Positions 24,366 through 35,804 of a stretch of 64,000 bases of DNA are shown piece after piece. The DNA is taken from contig CM035151.1 of NCBI GenBank assembly GCA_020205615.1, forward strand, positions 39,118,977 through 39,182,976, given 5' to 3'. The translations under genes were made by a program, and so were the position numbers. The notes below the pieces were generated by a model. The model saw nothing but the letters and a program-made list of their open reading frames with translations, was not told where the DNA came from and did no database searches. Source of the stretch: Panax quinquefolius (taxonomy: Eukaryota; Streptophyta; Magnoliopsida; Apiales; Araliaceae). Numbering within the stretch: the first letter of the stretch is position 1; the number at the start of each line of letters is the position of its first letter.

Positions 24366-25418
24366 GTATACACATGTGAACAAAAATTTATAATCATGTG
24401 AAATAATAGCAATCAATTACTCATTTATCCGGTTAAATACCCGATTGGTCAATATAACCTCCAGACATCAATTATTATCGAAATAATTGTCGATTTTCTC
24501 TAACACAAATAATTCCAACACAATGAAACCATTTTTATCAAAAATATAAATTTCAAAATTTCAATGTTTGACTTTTCCCGAAAAAGTCAACTGTTGACTT
24601 TTTGACCAAATAGTGAATTCCAGAAAATTTTGTGTTTATAGACTATTTTTACTAATTTTATCGTTCCGGACTCAAATATCATGTCCGCGTCTCCAAATTC
24701 AACTCCGAACACTCTTCAATTTTAATAACATTCATCATTAATATTATAACTCACAATATTTATCAACCAGGTCGTTCCCAGGAAAGAGGGGGCTTTTCAA
24801 TAAGGATTTCTCCCTATTGGCGCCCAATTTGGTGACCAAACCTCTCCTTGACAGAACTTCTAGACATTGTAAATATTGCAATTTAATAATATGAATAACT
24901 TTGTCGTCTCAATTATTAATTTAATAAAATAACATATTATGCAGATGATACTATGACAATAATCCAATCAATAATATGAGAGATATGATCACGGCAATTC
25001 TTTAGCAATAATTGAGTATAAGCGAGTGACTTCTCACGTAAGCATCTATAATCAATACTGTGTGCTACTATACATCCACGCCAGACATTCTTGTACTTTT
25101 ACTACTAGGGTAGTTTAACGATTAACGGTAAAAACTCCGCCGTTATTTTCATAAAGTATTTTTGTCGTTTTCTCAATCCGACAATAATTCCGTTGTGGGG
25201 TCCACCAATGATTGTACCGTCATACGGATATTCCCCGACAAAAAGAATATTGCCCTACCAATCGAATATTATATAATAACTTGCGTACTTTGTAAAATTT
25301 ATAAATATTACCCACAACTATAACATTATATCAAATCCACACCATAATATTTAAAAAAATTATTTCGAGAAAATTAAATCTTTATTCATAAAATCTGGGG
25401 TCTCACAATCTCCCCTCC

Positions 25419-26180
25419 TTATGAAATTTCTCCCTCAAAATTTACGTACGTACCTGGTATACCGAACAGGTGAGGATACCTTGACCTCACTTCAAATTCT
25501 AACCCTTGAGGTATAACCTTTGAGTGTCGAATATAATCCTTCTTATCCAAGATTTTAACACGTATCTCCTCATACGTTAAATCATCCACTATATCGTCCG
25601 GTTCTAAATTAATAATGTGGTTTGAGTCATCCCCATATTTACGTAACGTCGATACGTTAAAAACGTTATGAACACACGACATACTTGGCGGTGCAACGAG
25701 TCTATAAGCCACAGTTCCTACTTTATCGAGGATTTCAAATGGGCCAATTAAATCGAGGGTTGAGATTTCTTCTCTTCGTCAATTCTTGCTTCTAGAATAA
25801 CGCCCTCTTGAACCTTCTTAATTCTTCACATTCATCAGCTCCAGGTGTATAGCTTGAGCGGCTTTAACTTTATCGATTAAAGTCGATTCTACTCGTATAT
25901 TCGTTATCTTCATTGGGGTTCATATATTTGCACTTGTAAACGAATACGATCTTCTACTCAACGCGTCAGCTACTACGTTCACTTTTCCACAATGGTATTG
26001 AATGATATGATCGTAATCTTCAACAGCTCGAGCCAACGTCTTTGGCACATGTTACATTCGTTTTAGGTGAAGAAAATATTTGAGGGTTTAAGAAATGGGT
26101 TTTGTACTGGGGTCAATACAAAATTTGATTTCACGCTCTAGGGTAGGCTAAGAAGTCTTCAAGAATACCATTTCTATGAC
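25419..26180 (-). pseudogene. Pol remnants of element C (GPY/F, chromodomain-like tail, RNase H-integrase linker, RT start)
   Basis: The open part 25419-25712 encodes PPSMSCVHNVFNVSTLRKYG, then ILDKKDYIRHSKVIPQGLEF and RSRYPHLFG, the chromodomain-like C terminus of a chromovirus integrase. It then jumps to sequence matching 6774-7120 of the first element (RNase H-integrase linker, about 25770-26075), and again to sequence matching about 8235-8330 (RT start, about 26093-26180). Two internal deletions have therefore removed the integrase core and most of RT and RNase H. Confidence 0.75.
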
Positions 26181-26209
26181 CGGAAACCCGAACTGTAAAG
26201 ACCCCAAAC

Positions 26210-26394
26210 TGTAAAGACCCCAAACTCGGGTACTTGAAACCCGAACTCGGTTCTTCACGATACCATTTCTATGAGCGAAATAATACTAATAATAATAACA
26301 ATAATATAAATATCAAACTTAACTTACATTTATCGGAGTCTTATCCCAAGTACGTAACCTTTACTATATTCTTTACATGATATATAATACATAT
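26210..26394 (-). repeat. LTR E, piece 1 (LTR end)
   Basis: I propose that TGTAAAGACCCCAAACTCGG at 26210 is the outer end of a large LTR in minus orientation, continued at 50131 and 56105. The distance from here to the gggtgagca motif at about 50263 is about 310 bp without element A. The same spacing separates the LTR end from gggtgagctcaactagccc in element C (22433 to 22741). A 16-bp direct repeat (two copies of actgtaaagacccca, 26192-26223) makes the exact end uncertain. Confidence 0.5.
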
Positions 26395-27305
26395 TGTAGA
26401 CACTCAAAATTTTACGTATTCATCATTATTAACATTGCGGGAGGATGATTAAGTCTTTTAAGAGTGAGCCCTGAAAGACAATCCAAATCCATACCGGATA
26501 CTACCGGAAGTGCAACATCAACCCCGGATTGCAATCTGGGAGTAACGGTTTCAACCTCGGATCTAACCCCGAGACTGCGAGAAACAATCTTAACACACAC
26601 CGAGAAGACGGATTAATCTCAAGATGACCCCGAGGTATCGGTCCTCGGTCCCAACCATGGGAATAGCCACCAACCTTGGTGATAACCCCAAGGAATGCAG
26701 TTTCGGAGATAACCCCAGAAATGCTTGTTTCAAATGCCATCAGCTTCAATCTTGGCACTCACAATGAGATACATTGTGCCAACCCGGCAATAACATCGGG
26801 AGGACAGGCACACCTCAAAGATGATATTGATGACCTTCAACAAATGCAGCAGTCCAATCTCAGCGAAGTCTGAGCAACGTCTGCTTTATCGGCCCAATCC
26901 GGCGATAAAACCGGTGAGGGGCAACATCGTCATCTCGTCCAACACGATGCCACGTCACGTCTCTATGCAACGATGTCCCACAAGGCTAACCAATCCCGAG
27001 TGACTATTGTGCGGGGTAACGGATGAAAGTTGAAGCTTGAAGACCGGAGGGCATCGTCCCATCTTCAATGACTTCGTATAAACTCTAATCCCATGCCATC
27101 GTACAACTCTCGACAACAGCGGTATGAAATAGGTCCTGAATACCTCAAACGGATGCGGTGCGCGCTCTCAAAATCCGATTGGACATTACGATTGCTCGAG
27201 TGCACGCGTGCTTCGAGATTTACCGGGCCCGGCGAACCAGTAGACCCGACCTGCCTCTGGTACACTGCGGCTCAAATAGCAGTACACCTATCTGACACAT
27301 ATGCC

Positions 27306-27313
27306 TATAAATA
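27306..27313 (+). promoter_or_regulatory. TATA box of element A 5' LTR
   Basis: TATAAATA in the context gcctataaatagagggct. It is conserved at 48263-48270 in the 3' LTR and inverted at 19108-19115 in element B. The predicted transcription start would lie about 30 bp downstream. Confidence 0.75.
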
Positions 27314-27628
27314 GAGGGCTTGGGGTGCTGATTTTTAAGAGAAAAAAGACGGGGAAACCCTGCACAATTTGCTCTGCACTTGCCATACAGTGTATTTTCA
27401 CACTTTCAAACACCTGTGAGCTCATATATAGCCTCTTTGTACCCACAAAAGCCCAAAGTTTACCCACTCTAAAGATATAGAAGCCCTTTTTATCAGTCAG
27501 CTGTAAGCCTTCTCACACACTTTAGATTCTTTCTCTTCATCTTTGCACACACCCTTCTACAGGTTGAGAGTCGTGTTGCTTGCTTTTGCCCGGACTTCGG
27601 TCCATGGCTTCATTCCAGTCTGTATATA

Positions 27629-27688
<60 letters not shown>

Positions 27689-27699
27689 ACTAACATTAT

Positions 27700-28094
27700 T
27701 GAGTTATGCCTCGATTGAGCCTAGACTTCGGTCTGGAGCGTTTACTGCTTTAATATATATATATATACTTATATATATTAACTGTCTGTCAGACTTTGTT
27801 CGATGAGCCTAGACTTTGGTCTGGTGCGTTTATTCACTTATATATATATATATATATATATATATCAACTGTGTGTCGGACTTTGTTCGATAAGCGTAGA
27901 CTTCGGTCTGGTGCATTTATTCGCTTTTATATATATATATACTTATATATATCAACTGTGTGTCGAACTTTGTTCGATGAGCCTAGACTTCGGTCTGGTG
28001 CTTTTACTCGCTTTTATATATATATACTTATATATATGAACTGTGGTCGAACTATGTTTGATGAGCCTGGATTTTACATCTGGTGCGTTTATTG

Positions 28095-28140
<46 letters not shown>
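27700..28140 (+). repeat. LTR minisatellite with embedded TA microsatellites
   Basis: About five units of 80-100 bp, each with a core of the type tttgttcgatgagcctagac followed by ttcggtctggtgcgtttatt and then a TA/ACTTATATAT run. The core starts near 27712, 27797, 27886, 27971 and 28050. The same array is at about 48660-49110 in the 3' LTR and, inverted and more diverged, at about 18350-18740 in element B. Confidence 0.88.
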
Positions 28141-28141
<1 letters not shown>

Positions 28142-29145
28142 TCCTGCTGAGTTCCTTAAATGGCGAGTTGATACTTTTACTGACTTTCTTTATATTTAAA
28201 TCTGCTAAAGTTTACTTAAGTGGCGATTGGCCGTATTCTGACTTTTAACAACTTTATTTATATTTCCGATCCCCCATGGAGGTGCTTCGTGGTTGGTGAT
28301 CTTGTCTATATATATATATTTACCGCTTTTATATATATATACCTGCTTATTGCTTTTATACAAATTGCAATATTCTGTGCGCCTAGGAATCATGTGATCA
28401 CAGATTCATCCCATTGGATCTAGATTCGGTTCCCGTAATGGACATTTTAGCTTTAAGCAGCTTGTAAATTATTTTGCGATGTCTATATTTCCTCAGATGG
28501 TTTCCATACCCACGAGGAAGTCGGCATTATTTGTGTATATATTATTTTTCATACGGATGCCTCGCATCCGTCAAATAAAATCAATTCAGCCGCTCACTTA
28601 ATAAAAATGGAAGTGTAAAAGGTCTCAATTCCTATTGAGCATCAGGGTCTGAAAAACCTCTTTTATAAAACATCATTGCCATATCTTGCTAAAAACTGAA
28701 TTTTTACATAAATTCAAATCCTGTGTATATAGGTTCGAAAGAGGCCTCGTACAACTTTCATATAACAGCACATTGACCCACACACACACACGCACACACA
28801 CTCAGATAATAGTTTCTTGAAAAGAGGCGGTCACCGTGGTAACACGTATGTCGGGGGGTGCCTAACACCTTCCCCCTGCATAATCAAGTCCCCGGACCCT
28901 AAACGAATCTCGGTTTTGCCAACCCTTATATCAGTGTCACACCACTGGGTCAATGTGCAAACCTTTTCCCAGTTATGTTGGTACAACTATTTAAAAAACC
29001 AATTGGCGACTCTTAACAGTCCCATCGTCGACATCATACATGTCGGACCTTTTTCACTTGTTTTTTCAAACAAATCTCACGTAAAATGAGAACACCAAAG
29101 AACAAGTAACGGAAAGGGACACCCAAAAATCTCGACGTTGACAGG

Positions 29146-29164
29146 TGGCGACTCTGCTGGGGAC
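29146..29164 (+). other. Primer-binding site, tRNA-Arg type
   Basis: TGGCGACTCTGCTGGGGAC begins two bases after the LTR end. From general knowledge this sequence type is the primer site of Ogre elements, complementary to the 3' end of a tRNA-Arg. Confidence 0.85.
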
Positions 29165-29910
29165 TCCAGTAAGCAGACTTAAGTCGCTACTACAATCTTT
29201 TTAAAACTATTATATGCTTGTGTGTGGATGTTGCATTTACATTGGATGAATGTGTACGAATGCATGTCTTGTTTGAGCTTAGTGCTTCGCATCATATCTG
29301 CGTGTGATGTTAGTGCTTCGCCCTATAAACTGCTTGTGATATTAGTGCTTCGCACATGTCATCATTTCATACGGTGAGACGCGATGTATGTGAATGTATG
29401 TTGTGTGGTCCCTCCACCAGGAGGCTATCCCATTGGTGTTTGATTACTGGACTCATGAGAAGACTAATTCTCCGAGGCTCAGGAAAGGTACCACCCAAAT
29501 TCCCTCCAGTTGAAAGACCGGATTAACTTCCCGTCTAGTAGATTGCGATGATTTGGGAACCTTCATGCCAAAAAGCCGCGAGAGTAACCTAAGATAGGTC
29601 AGCCTCAGATAAACCCAAACGAAGGAAAGTCTCTTCATGCTCTCATTTTAATTACTTGTAAACACAGTTACTTGTAATTTCATTCCATATATATCTCCAT
29701 GTAATGAGAAAGATGCAGCAATGTGTCCACATATATGCTACAAACTGCTGACCCCCATTTTTATAGGATAAAATTCCTAAAATGGACACATCTCGTAGCA
29801 TGTTATTATATACCTTCCCTAAAGACTAAACTATGCCAGTCTTTCGCAGGGAATCAATCGGACCTACTACCCGGTCAAAGTCCAAAAAGGCAACAGGCCT
29901 ACAGTCAATC
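29165..29910 (+). other. Untranslated leader of element A
   Basis: No gene seen between the primer site and the gag start. A short unit (tgtgatgttagtgcttcgc and variants) recurs at about 29280-29355. I see no trace of the extra sense-strand ORF that legume Ogre elements carry upstream of gag. Confidence 0.6.
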
Positions 29911-32107
29911 ATGTCGTCATCCGACCAGACTGAGCTTAATCCAGTTTCTCGCAAAGAATTTGACGGGTTAAGCAAATAAATTACAGATTTGGTTGTTCTA
30001 TTAAAAGAATTACACCAGTCTACACAGGGTCAGAAAATACCCGTACATACTGAGCCCTCCACACAAGGAGGAATTCCGGTCATTACCATACCAGAACCAC
30101 AATTGGATACGACCAACAAAACTCATGATGCTGCCCATCCCATTGGAGATCCGAGACAATGGTGACATCAAAAGAAAGTCCTCCAAATGGAAGAGACCCT
30201 TGTATATCAAAGGAATTGGAACACACGGGAGTGTTTCATATCTTCGATCTATGTATTTTTCACGGTGTTCACTATCCAGAGAAATTTAAAACTCGACTTT
30301 GAAAAATATGACGGTTTAGGGATCCTTATACACCTTTAAAAGTCTTTATTGGAGAACTGGGATCCTATCTGAGGGATGAAAAACTCATAATGCAATTATT
30401 CCAAAATAGTCTAACTGGAGAAGCCCGTTCGTGGTACACAAGATTAGACAACTCCAAAATCCACAGCTGGGAATAGCTGGCACATGCCTTCCTCACTCAA
30501 TATAGTTTTCAAACTCAGATGGCTCCTGATCAGTATCACATTATCAAGATCAAGAAACAGTCCAACGAGTCTTTCAGAGAGTATGTTCAAAGGTGGAGAC
30601 GCATGACTGCCCAAGTTAGTCCTGCCATGTCAGAATCAGAAATGGTCATGACATTCATAGACATACAAGAAGCTCCCTTCTATGAGAGAGTTTTAGCAGG
30701 CCTCGGCAAACCATTTTTTGAAATGGTTAAACATGGGGAGATGGCTGAAATAGGATTGAAGTCAGGAAAGATTCAAGACCTAGCCGCACTCAAAGCTGTT
30801 GCTGATCACATCCAATCTGGAAATTATGGGAACAACCCAGAAGGTCCATAAAAGAAAGAGGAAGATGTTTCCACGATCTCGCAAGGGCAAAAAGGAAATC
30901 AAAATATACCCATTCAAAGGAGAAACTACACTCCTTTCTAGCAGATGATTGCAAACCCTCCGATTACAAAAGGTGGAGAAGTCAAACGGCATCGAGTGTT
31001 TACACCTTAGGGGATACCTCGAGAACATTCTTAATCTTCCGACAACACGAGAAAAAAATTACGCATCTTCTTCCACCAACCCGACCCTAATGGACGGGGT
31101 TTCAATGTCTTTGCTAGAAATGTGCTTATCATCTTGGGGCACATGGACATGATACTCAGGATTATTGGGCATTGAAACACAAGATCCAGGACCTGATAGA
31201 CAACGGGGAGATCGTAGTCACCAAATCCGATCAGCCTCATGCACAAGACAACCCTCTTCCTCAACACAAAGAAGAAGAGGTCAACATGATTAATTAGAGC
31301 AGTGGACAGAAATCCCACTTTAGCTGTGATTCCTCCCAGACCCTCAAAGACGGTGATGACAGATGGGATTATGCCAAGTTCCAATTCACAATGGAATAAA
31401 AGATCAAAGCTCTTGGTAAACAAATTGAGCAATTGGCGGAACTGGTGACTTATCAGCATTAAGTGACTCGACAATTAATTAGCCAGGAACATGCCAGTCT
31501 CCTACCTATCGTCATGAATATTCCCCCATCACTTTCAGAAAATGAAATACTGGAAGACAAAGTGTTGAAGAGAGCAAATGCCAAAGCCCGTCGGGATTTT
31601 GCCAACAAACGGGAATTCACCTATCTGGGCCAACCCATGGAGGAAATCCTTCGCATGTTAATCAATGAAGGAAGGATCAGTTCCCTTCTATCTCCAATCA
31701 ACCCCCGATCGGGACGGTACAACTCTGATGGAGTATGTCAATACCACTCCCATTCCCGCGGTCACAGCACCGAAGAATGCTGGGCACTCCGCCACCTTAT
31801 TCAAAATCTAATCGACAGTGGTGTATTGCAGTTGGCAGATAACGACACTGTGTTACGTGCAAGTGAGAATATAGGCCCTACGAAGTGGAAAAGTGTGGTA
31901 GCAGTTATATCCACTGAAGTTGAAGGGATTAATACTTTGCTCACAACACCGATAATTCAGCTCAAAGGAGGAAATAATCCTTTGAAAGTGGCTCTCCCGA
32001 GCCAATCAACTTGCCATGCAGAGCACAATATACTATTGTTAGCTTGCGCAAGGTTTTGTGGAATTATGGAGAAGGTGAATGATCCACCTCACATACCACT
32101 GCTGTAG
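29911..32107 (+). pseudogene. Ogre/Tat gag
   Basis: Likely start ATG 29911 (MSSSDQTELNPVSRKEFDGL), soon followed by a TAA. After several frame changes the capsid core is clear: LTGEARSWYTRLDNS, then 30519-30851 with MAPDQYHIIKIKKQSNESFR, EYVQRWRRMTAQVSP and GLKSGKIQDL, typical of Tat/Ogre gag. The C-terminal part (31463-32107) contains MEEILRMLINEGRI and the Cys/His motif CQYHSHSRGHSTEECWALRH, which takes the place of a zinc knuckle in this group. At least one internal TAG and several frame shifts make it a pseudogene. Gag packages element RNA and supplies particle proteins. Confidence 0.85.
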
Positions 32108-32274
32108 TGTCAAAGGAAAACCCACTGTATATTCTCCATCGGGTGATGAACCCCACCACCAAATCAAAGGGGAAAATACCCATGGAGAAGATTGAAAAAT
32201 TCCTCCACGCTGTGGGTCATAATGAAGCCTCGGTGGTTTTAAGCTTGAAGGAAGCTCCACCATAAATATCAATT

Positions 32275-33535
32275 TTGGACTTGGTCCTAACCTCTGAGAA
32301 TCACCGGAAGGTCTTGTTAAAGGTTCTAGAAGAAGCCTATCTCCCGACATCAGTGGATACGGAAAAGGTTCAACACATGGTTGATCACATTTTCAACAAC
32401 AATGTGATATCCTTCACTGATGATGACATACCATCCGAAGGGACCGATCATTGCAAACCGTTGCACATTGCGGTCTTATCCTCCGGATATATGGTGGCTG
32501 GAGTATTAATAGATGGAGGTTCCTCTCTGAATATCTTCCCATATGCCACCTTGGTGAAGATGAATATCAATCTCAACCGAATTCGGAGTAGCCATACTAT
32601 CATCAAAGCTTTTGATGGAGCCCGCTGTAACTCAGTTGGAGTAATTGAGCTGCCAATCAAAATTGGCCCTCATACATTCTGGGTATCCTTCCATGTGCTC
32701 AAGATAGATTCATGATACAACCTGCTCTTAGGACGACTATGGATCTACATGACAGGGGCAGTTCCCTCCACCCTTCACCAACAATTAAAGTACATTATGA
32801 ACAATAGCTTTGTCACGGTCAATCTTTGAACGAGAGATTCCCGATCTGAGGACATTCCGTTCATCAATGCCAATGCGGGGCGTAGAACCGATCGGTTTTC
32901 ATGCTTTGAAATAAGCAACACCCAATACCACGCTATTGGAGCACCATTGCCGAACCCACATTTCTCTTTGAGGTGATGTCGACCACTCAAGAAATGATGT
33001 CGTTGGGTCATAAGCCGGAGACAAGGGTTGGGTAAAGGCGGCGAGGTATCCGATACCCCATTTGATTAACCAAGCAAGTTAGAACAAATTGGACTAGGTT
33101 ATTACGCCACTCTAGTCATAGGAATCCTCATAAGCACCAATGATTCCTTGACTTCAACCATGTGGCGTTAAACGGCCGCCTTCAAACTCGAGTCTTCACA
33201 ACCTCCGGTAAAAGGTACCACCCGATGTCATGGCCATGTTATTTCCTAAAATTTGGCTCAAGGAGGAAAAGAAAATCGTTATTCCGATCCATGAATCGAA
33301 GAAGAGGGCGGCGAATCAAGAAAACATTGTCCGAATAATGTCGGGCATCGCATCATCGTCCATGATGAACATACCAACAGATATACACCCAAACGATGAT
33401 TGCCACGACGTAATGGCCATCATTCGGAGACGAGAGGATGATGACAATCCCTCCATCATCTGCGGTCCACCGGACTTTACCACTTACCAATTGGGACAAC
33501 ATTCCTTGCTTTGGTCGACGAGGGTAAAGCGGTAA
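32275..33535 (+). pseudogene. Ogre/Tat aspartic protease and linker
   Basis: The protease region is open at 32275-32715. The active-site segment is VAGVLIDGGSSLNIFPYATL, where this lineage has D-G-G-S in place of the D-T/S-G of other retroelements. IKAFDGARCNSVGVIELPIK and the start of the terminal helix follow. After a TGA at about 32713 another frame continues as LLLGRLWIYMTGAVPSTLHQ (about 32721-32780), the conserved end of the domain. The stretch to 33535 (frame at 33230-33535 holding AANQENIVRIMSG) is linker sequence without a domain I recognise. The enzyme would cut the polyprotein. Confidence 0.82.
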
Positions 33536-34907
33536 ATTCTTTCACCTTACTGTAGATCTGATAACCTGCTTACTTTTCTGTACAATATTAGAAGTTGATT
33601 TTGCCAGTGTATACTAACATTGTGTATGATCAACGTATTTCATATATACTAAGTGAAAGCATATTTTGTTTGGGACTCTAAATTTAGATGTGCCTGTACT
33701 TGCGGATACGTTGCCTCCTCCTACACAAGGATTGTATGTAAGACCCCGAATTTTATGAAATAAAAGTATTCAATTTTTCTATTCAGTAAATGGTTAAATT
33801 GATAAAATTTAAAGTTAAGGGTGATATATGGATTTTTTTTTCAAAATACTTGAGTGGTTATAAAGTATTCATTATTGTCGGGAATATTCGTTTGGTCGTG
33901 GAATATTCTTTACGTACGGAGAATATTAAATGCGACGGCAGCGATATTTGTGGGGCCCCATAATGGATAACCGCCGGAAGAAAAAACGACAAAAATTGAA
34001 TAACGGCGTAGTTATTCTGAATTAACACTGTTGGAATACCCGGTTGGTTAAAATACTGATGTCTGGCGTGGTTGCATAGTAGCACGCAGATTGATGAATT
34101 ATTGATCCTTACGTGAAAGGCACTACTCAATAATTGTTATAGTAGTTCTTTATTCAATATTTTTTTTTGATTCAATAATTGTTTGCGTTGATATTTTATA
34201 TTATTATTGTTTGAATAATTATCAACGCACGATATTTCCCATTATCAGATCAATAATTCATATTATTTGAATAATATTATTAGATAGCATTATTGGAAAT
34301 GTCTAGAAAGTTCTGTCAAGGAGAGGTTTGGTCACCTAATTGCGCGCCAGTAAGGAGAAATCCTTATCGGAAAGCCCCCTCTTTCTTGGGAACGGCCTGG
34401 TTGTCATAATTGTGATTCTCTAATATTATTTGTGAATAATTAATTATTGATTTATATGATAAGGAAATATTTATTTGATGTGGATATAAATGATGGGTTT
34501 ATTTATGTGGTTATAAATGAAAGAGTTAATGTTGAGGTGTTTTATCAGTATTTTGTCGAATTGGAGGTATTAAAAGATCAAATCGGTGTTATTACAGCTT
34601 TATTGTGTGAGTTATAATATTTAATCCGTTGGATCGTTGTAATTTTTGGATATGTTATACATATATAAGTTGAGTATATGTCCACAAATTTTGAACCGTT
34701 AAAAATGAGCGTATAATTTGTTATGAATTTTAAGAGGTGACTGATTCAGAAATTAGGTTATAAATGATTTTGGTGGAAAATTCTAGAATTGAGTGGGCCC
34801 ACTTGTGGTTGGTGAAGAAATGTGCTGAATTTTATTTCAAATGTGGTAGGTGGGAATAGTAGCAGGTAAACCCATCAGGTTGCAGGTCAAGTCTGCTAAC
34901 ATTTTCC

Positions 34908-34915
34908 TATAAATA
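34908..34915 (+). promoter_or_regulatory. TATA box of the solo LTR
   Basis: TATAAATA in ttttcctataaatagagggc, followed by a CT-rich leader. The same arrangement appears at 54648-54655 and, on the minus strand, at 11741-11748, 13039-13046 and 24062-24069. Confidence 0.75.
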
Positions 34916-35574
34916 GAGGGCTAAGTTAGAATTGAAAATCACACCAGAATTCATAAGTTTTCTCTCTTTTTCTCTCTAGATTATCGAGTGTATTTTGTGA
35001 GTATTTAGATACTTGGTGAGTTGCTATTCATCAGTGCAAGTTTCCTTCAGCGTCATATTCGATATCCTGTCAGAAGTGCTGCTCTTTTGAGGTAAGGGAT
35101 AGTAAGGGATTGTAAGGGATATTAAGGGATGTTATTTTCTTCATAATGATGTTATTCTTTCAATATCATTATACTAAAATATTGGTATGGATTTTATTGT
35201 GGAATTTCTACCTTTTTGAGTCGGGGTTACTATTCATGTATACGACATTATTTACGTATACGACACTATTCATGTATATGACATTATTTACGTGTATCAC
35301 GGTACTACGTATGCGAATCGAATATTCACGAGTTACTATTCACGAGTTACTATTCATGAGTTACTATTCACGCGTACTATTCACGACAAAAATTGGTTTC
35401 TTTTTCTAACCAAATTATCGTTGATTTATGATTGTTGCTCTTGAAAATAAATGCAGTTGTTGATCATATTGTTTTTATTATCATATATAACATTTTTATA
35501 ACCTTGATGTTGAATTTCTCTTTCACTTTAGTGTAAAGATGGGTAAATTATTGGTATGATCGTGACTGAGGAAT

Positions 35575-35804
35575 ATCTTTGGCCTGTAGTGCAAAGATGA
35601 ATTGTTAACTGGTATAATCATGACCATTGAATTTATAATTGAATATCTTTAGCTTAAGTGTAAAGATGAATTGATTAACATGGTTATAATTATTGTTTAT
35701 ATAAATTCTGAAATGATTATATATTTCTTTGAGATATGAATATCTTTGGCCTGTAGTGCAAAGATGGTATGTTGATGAATATCTTTAGCACGTAGTGCAA
35801 AGAT
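35575..35804 (+). repeat. Tandem hairpin units in the LTR leader
   Basis: Four units at 35575-35598, 35645-35667, 35742-35765 and 35781-35804. Arms ATCTTTG and CAAAGAT enclose a loop of the type GCCTGTAGTG. In the second unit both arms change together, to ATCTTTA and TAAAGAT, so pairing is kept. They lie about 670-900 bp downstream of the TATA box, inside the predicted transcript. Confidence 0.75.

Larger units (their letters stand above)
22433..26193 (-). mobile_element. Element C: truncated chromovirus-like retrotransposon
   Basis: A complete LTR (22433-25407, TGTGACGCCCCC...GGGGTCTCACA) is followed by a purine tract (minus AAGGAGGGGAGAT at 25408-25420) and about 780 bp of internal sequence carrying pieces of pol. 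The other LTR is missing. LTR features: TATA box (minus) at 24062-24069, U3 block about 24755-24870, tandem repeats about 23527-23880, hairpin region about 22990-23235. It shares the family of the element at 2701-12881 but its LTR is about 280 bp longer because of an extra segment at about 24085-24700. Confidence 0.85.
26395..29143 (+). repeat. 5' LTR of element A
   Basis: Starts TGTAGACACTCAAAATTT and ends CTCGACGTTGACA. The TATA box is at 27306-27313. About 0.4-0.8 kb downstream is a minisatellite interleaved with TA microsatellites (27622-27686 and 27700-28140). CA repeats lie at about 28780-28801. The upstream part (26450-27050) is the U3. Confidence 0.93.

Noticed and set aside
22433..25407. 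Element C as a solo LTR
   Set aside because: It is followed by a polypurine tract and pol remnants up to about 26193, so it is one end of a truncated element.
26676..27314. Frames of 60-73 codons in the U3 of element A's LTR, repeated in the 3' LTR (47564-47983) and B (19335-19916)
   Set aside because: They recur only because LTRs recur. Frames differ between copies and carry no motif.
29911..30000. Extra sense-strand ORF upstream of gag, as in legume Ogre elements
   Set aside because: The leader 29165-29910 has no long frame and the ATG at 29911 reads into gag itself.
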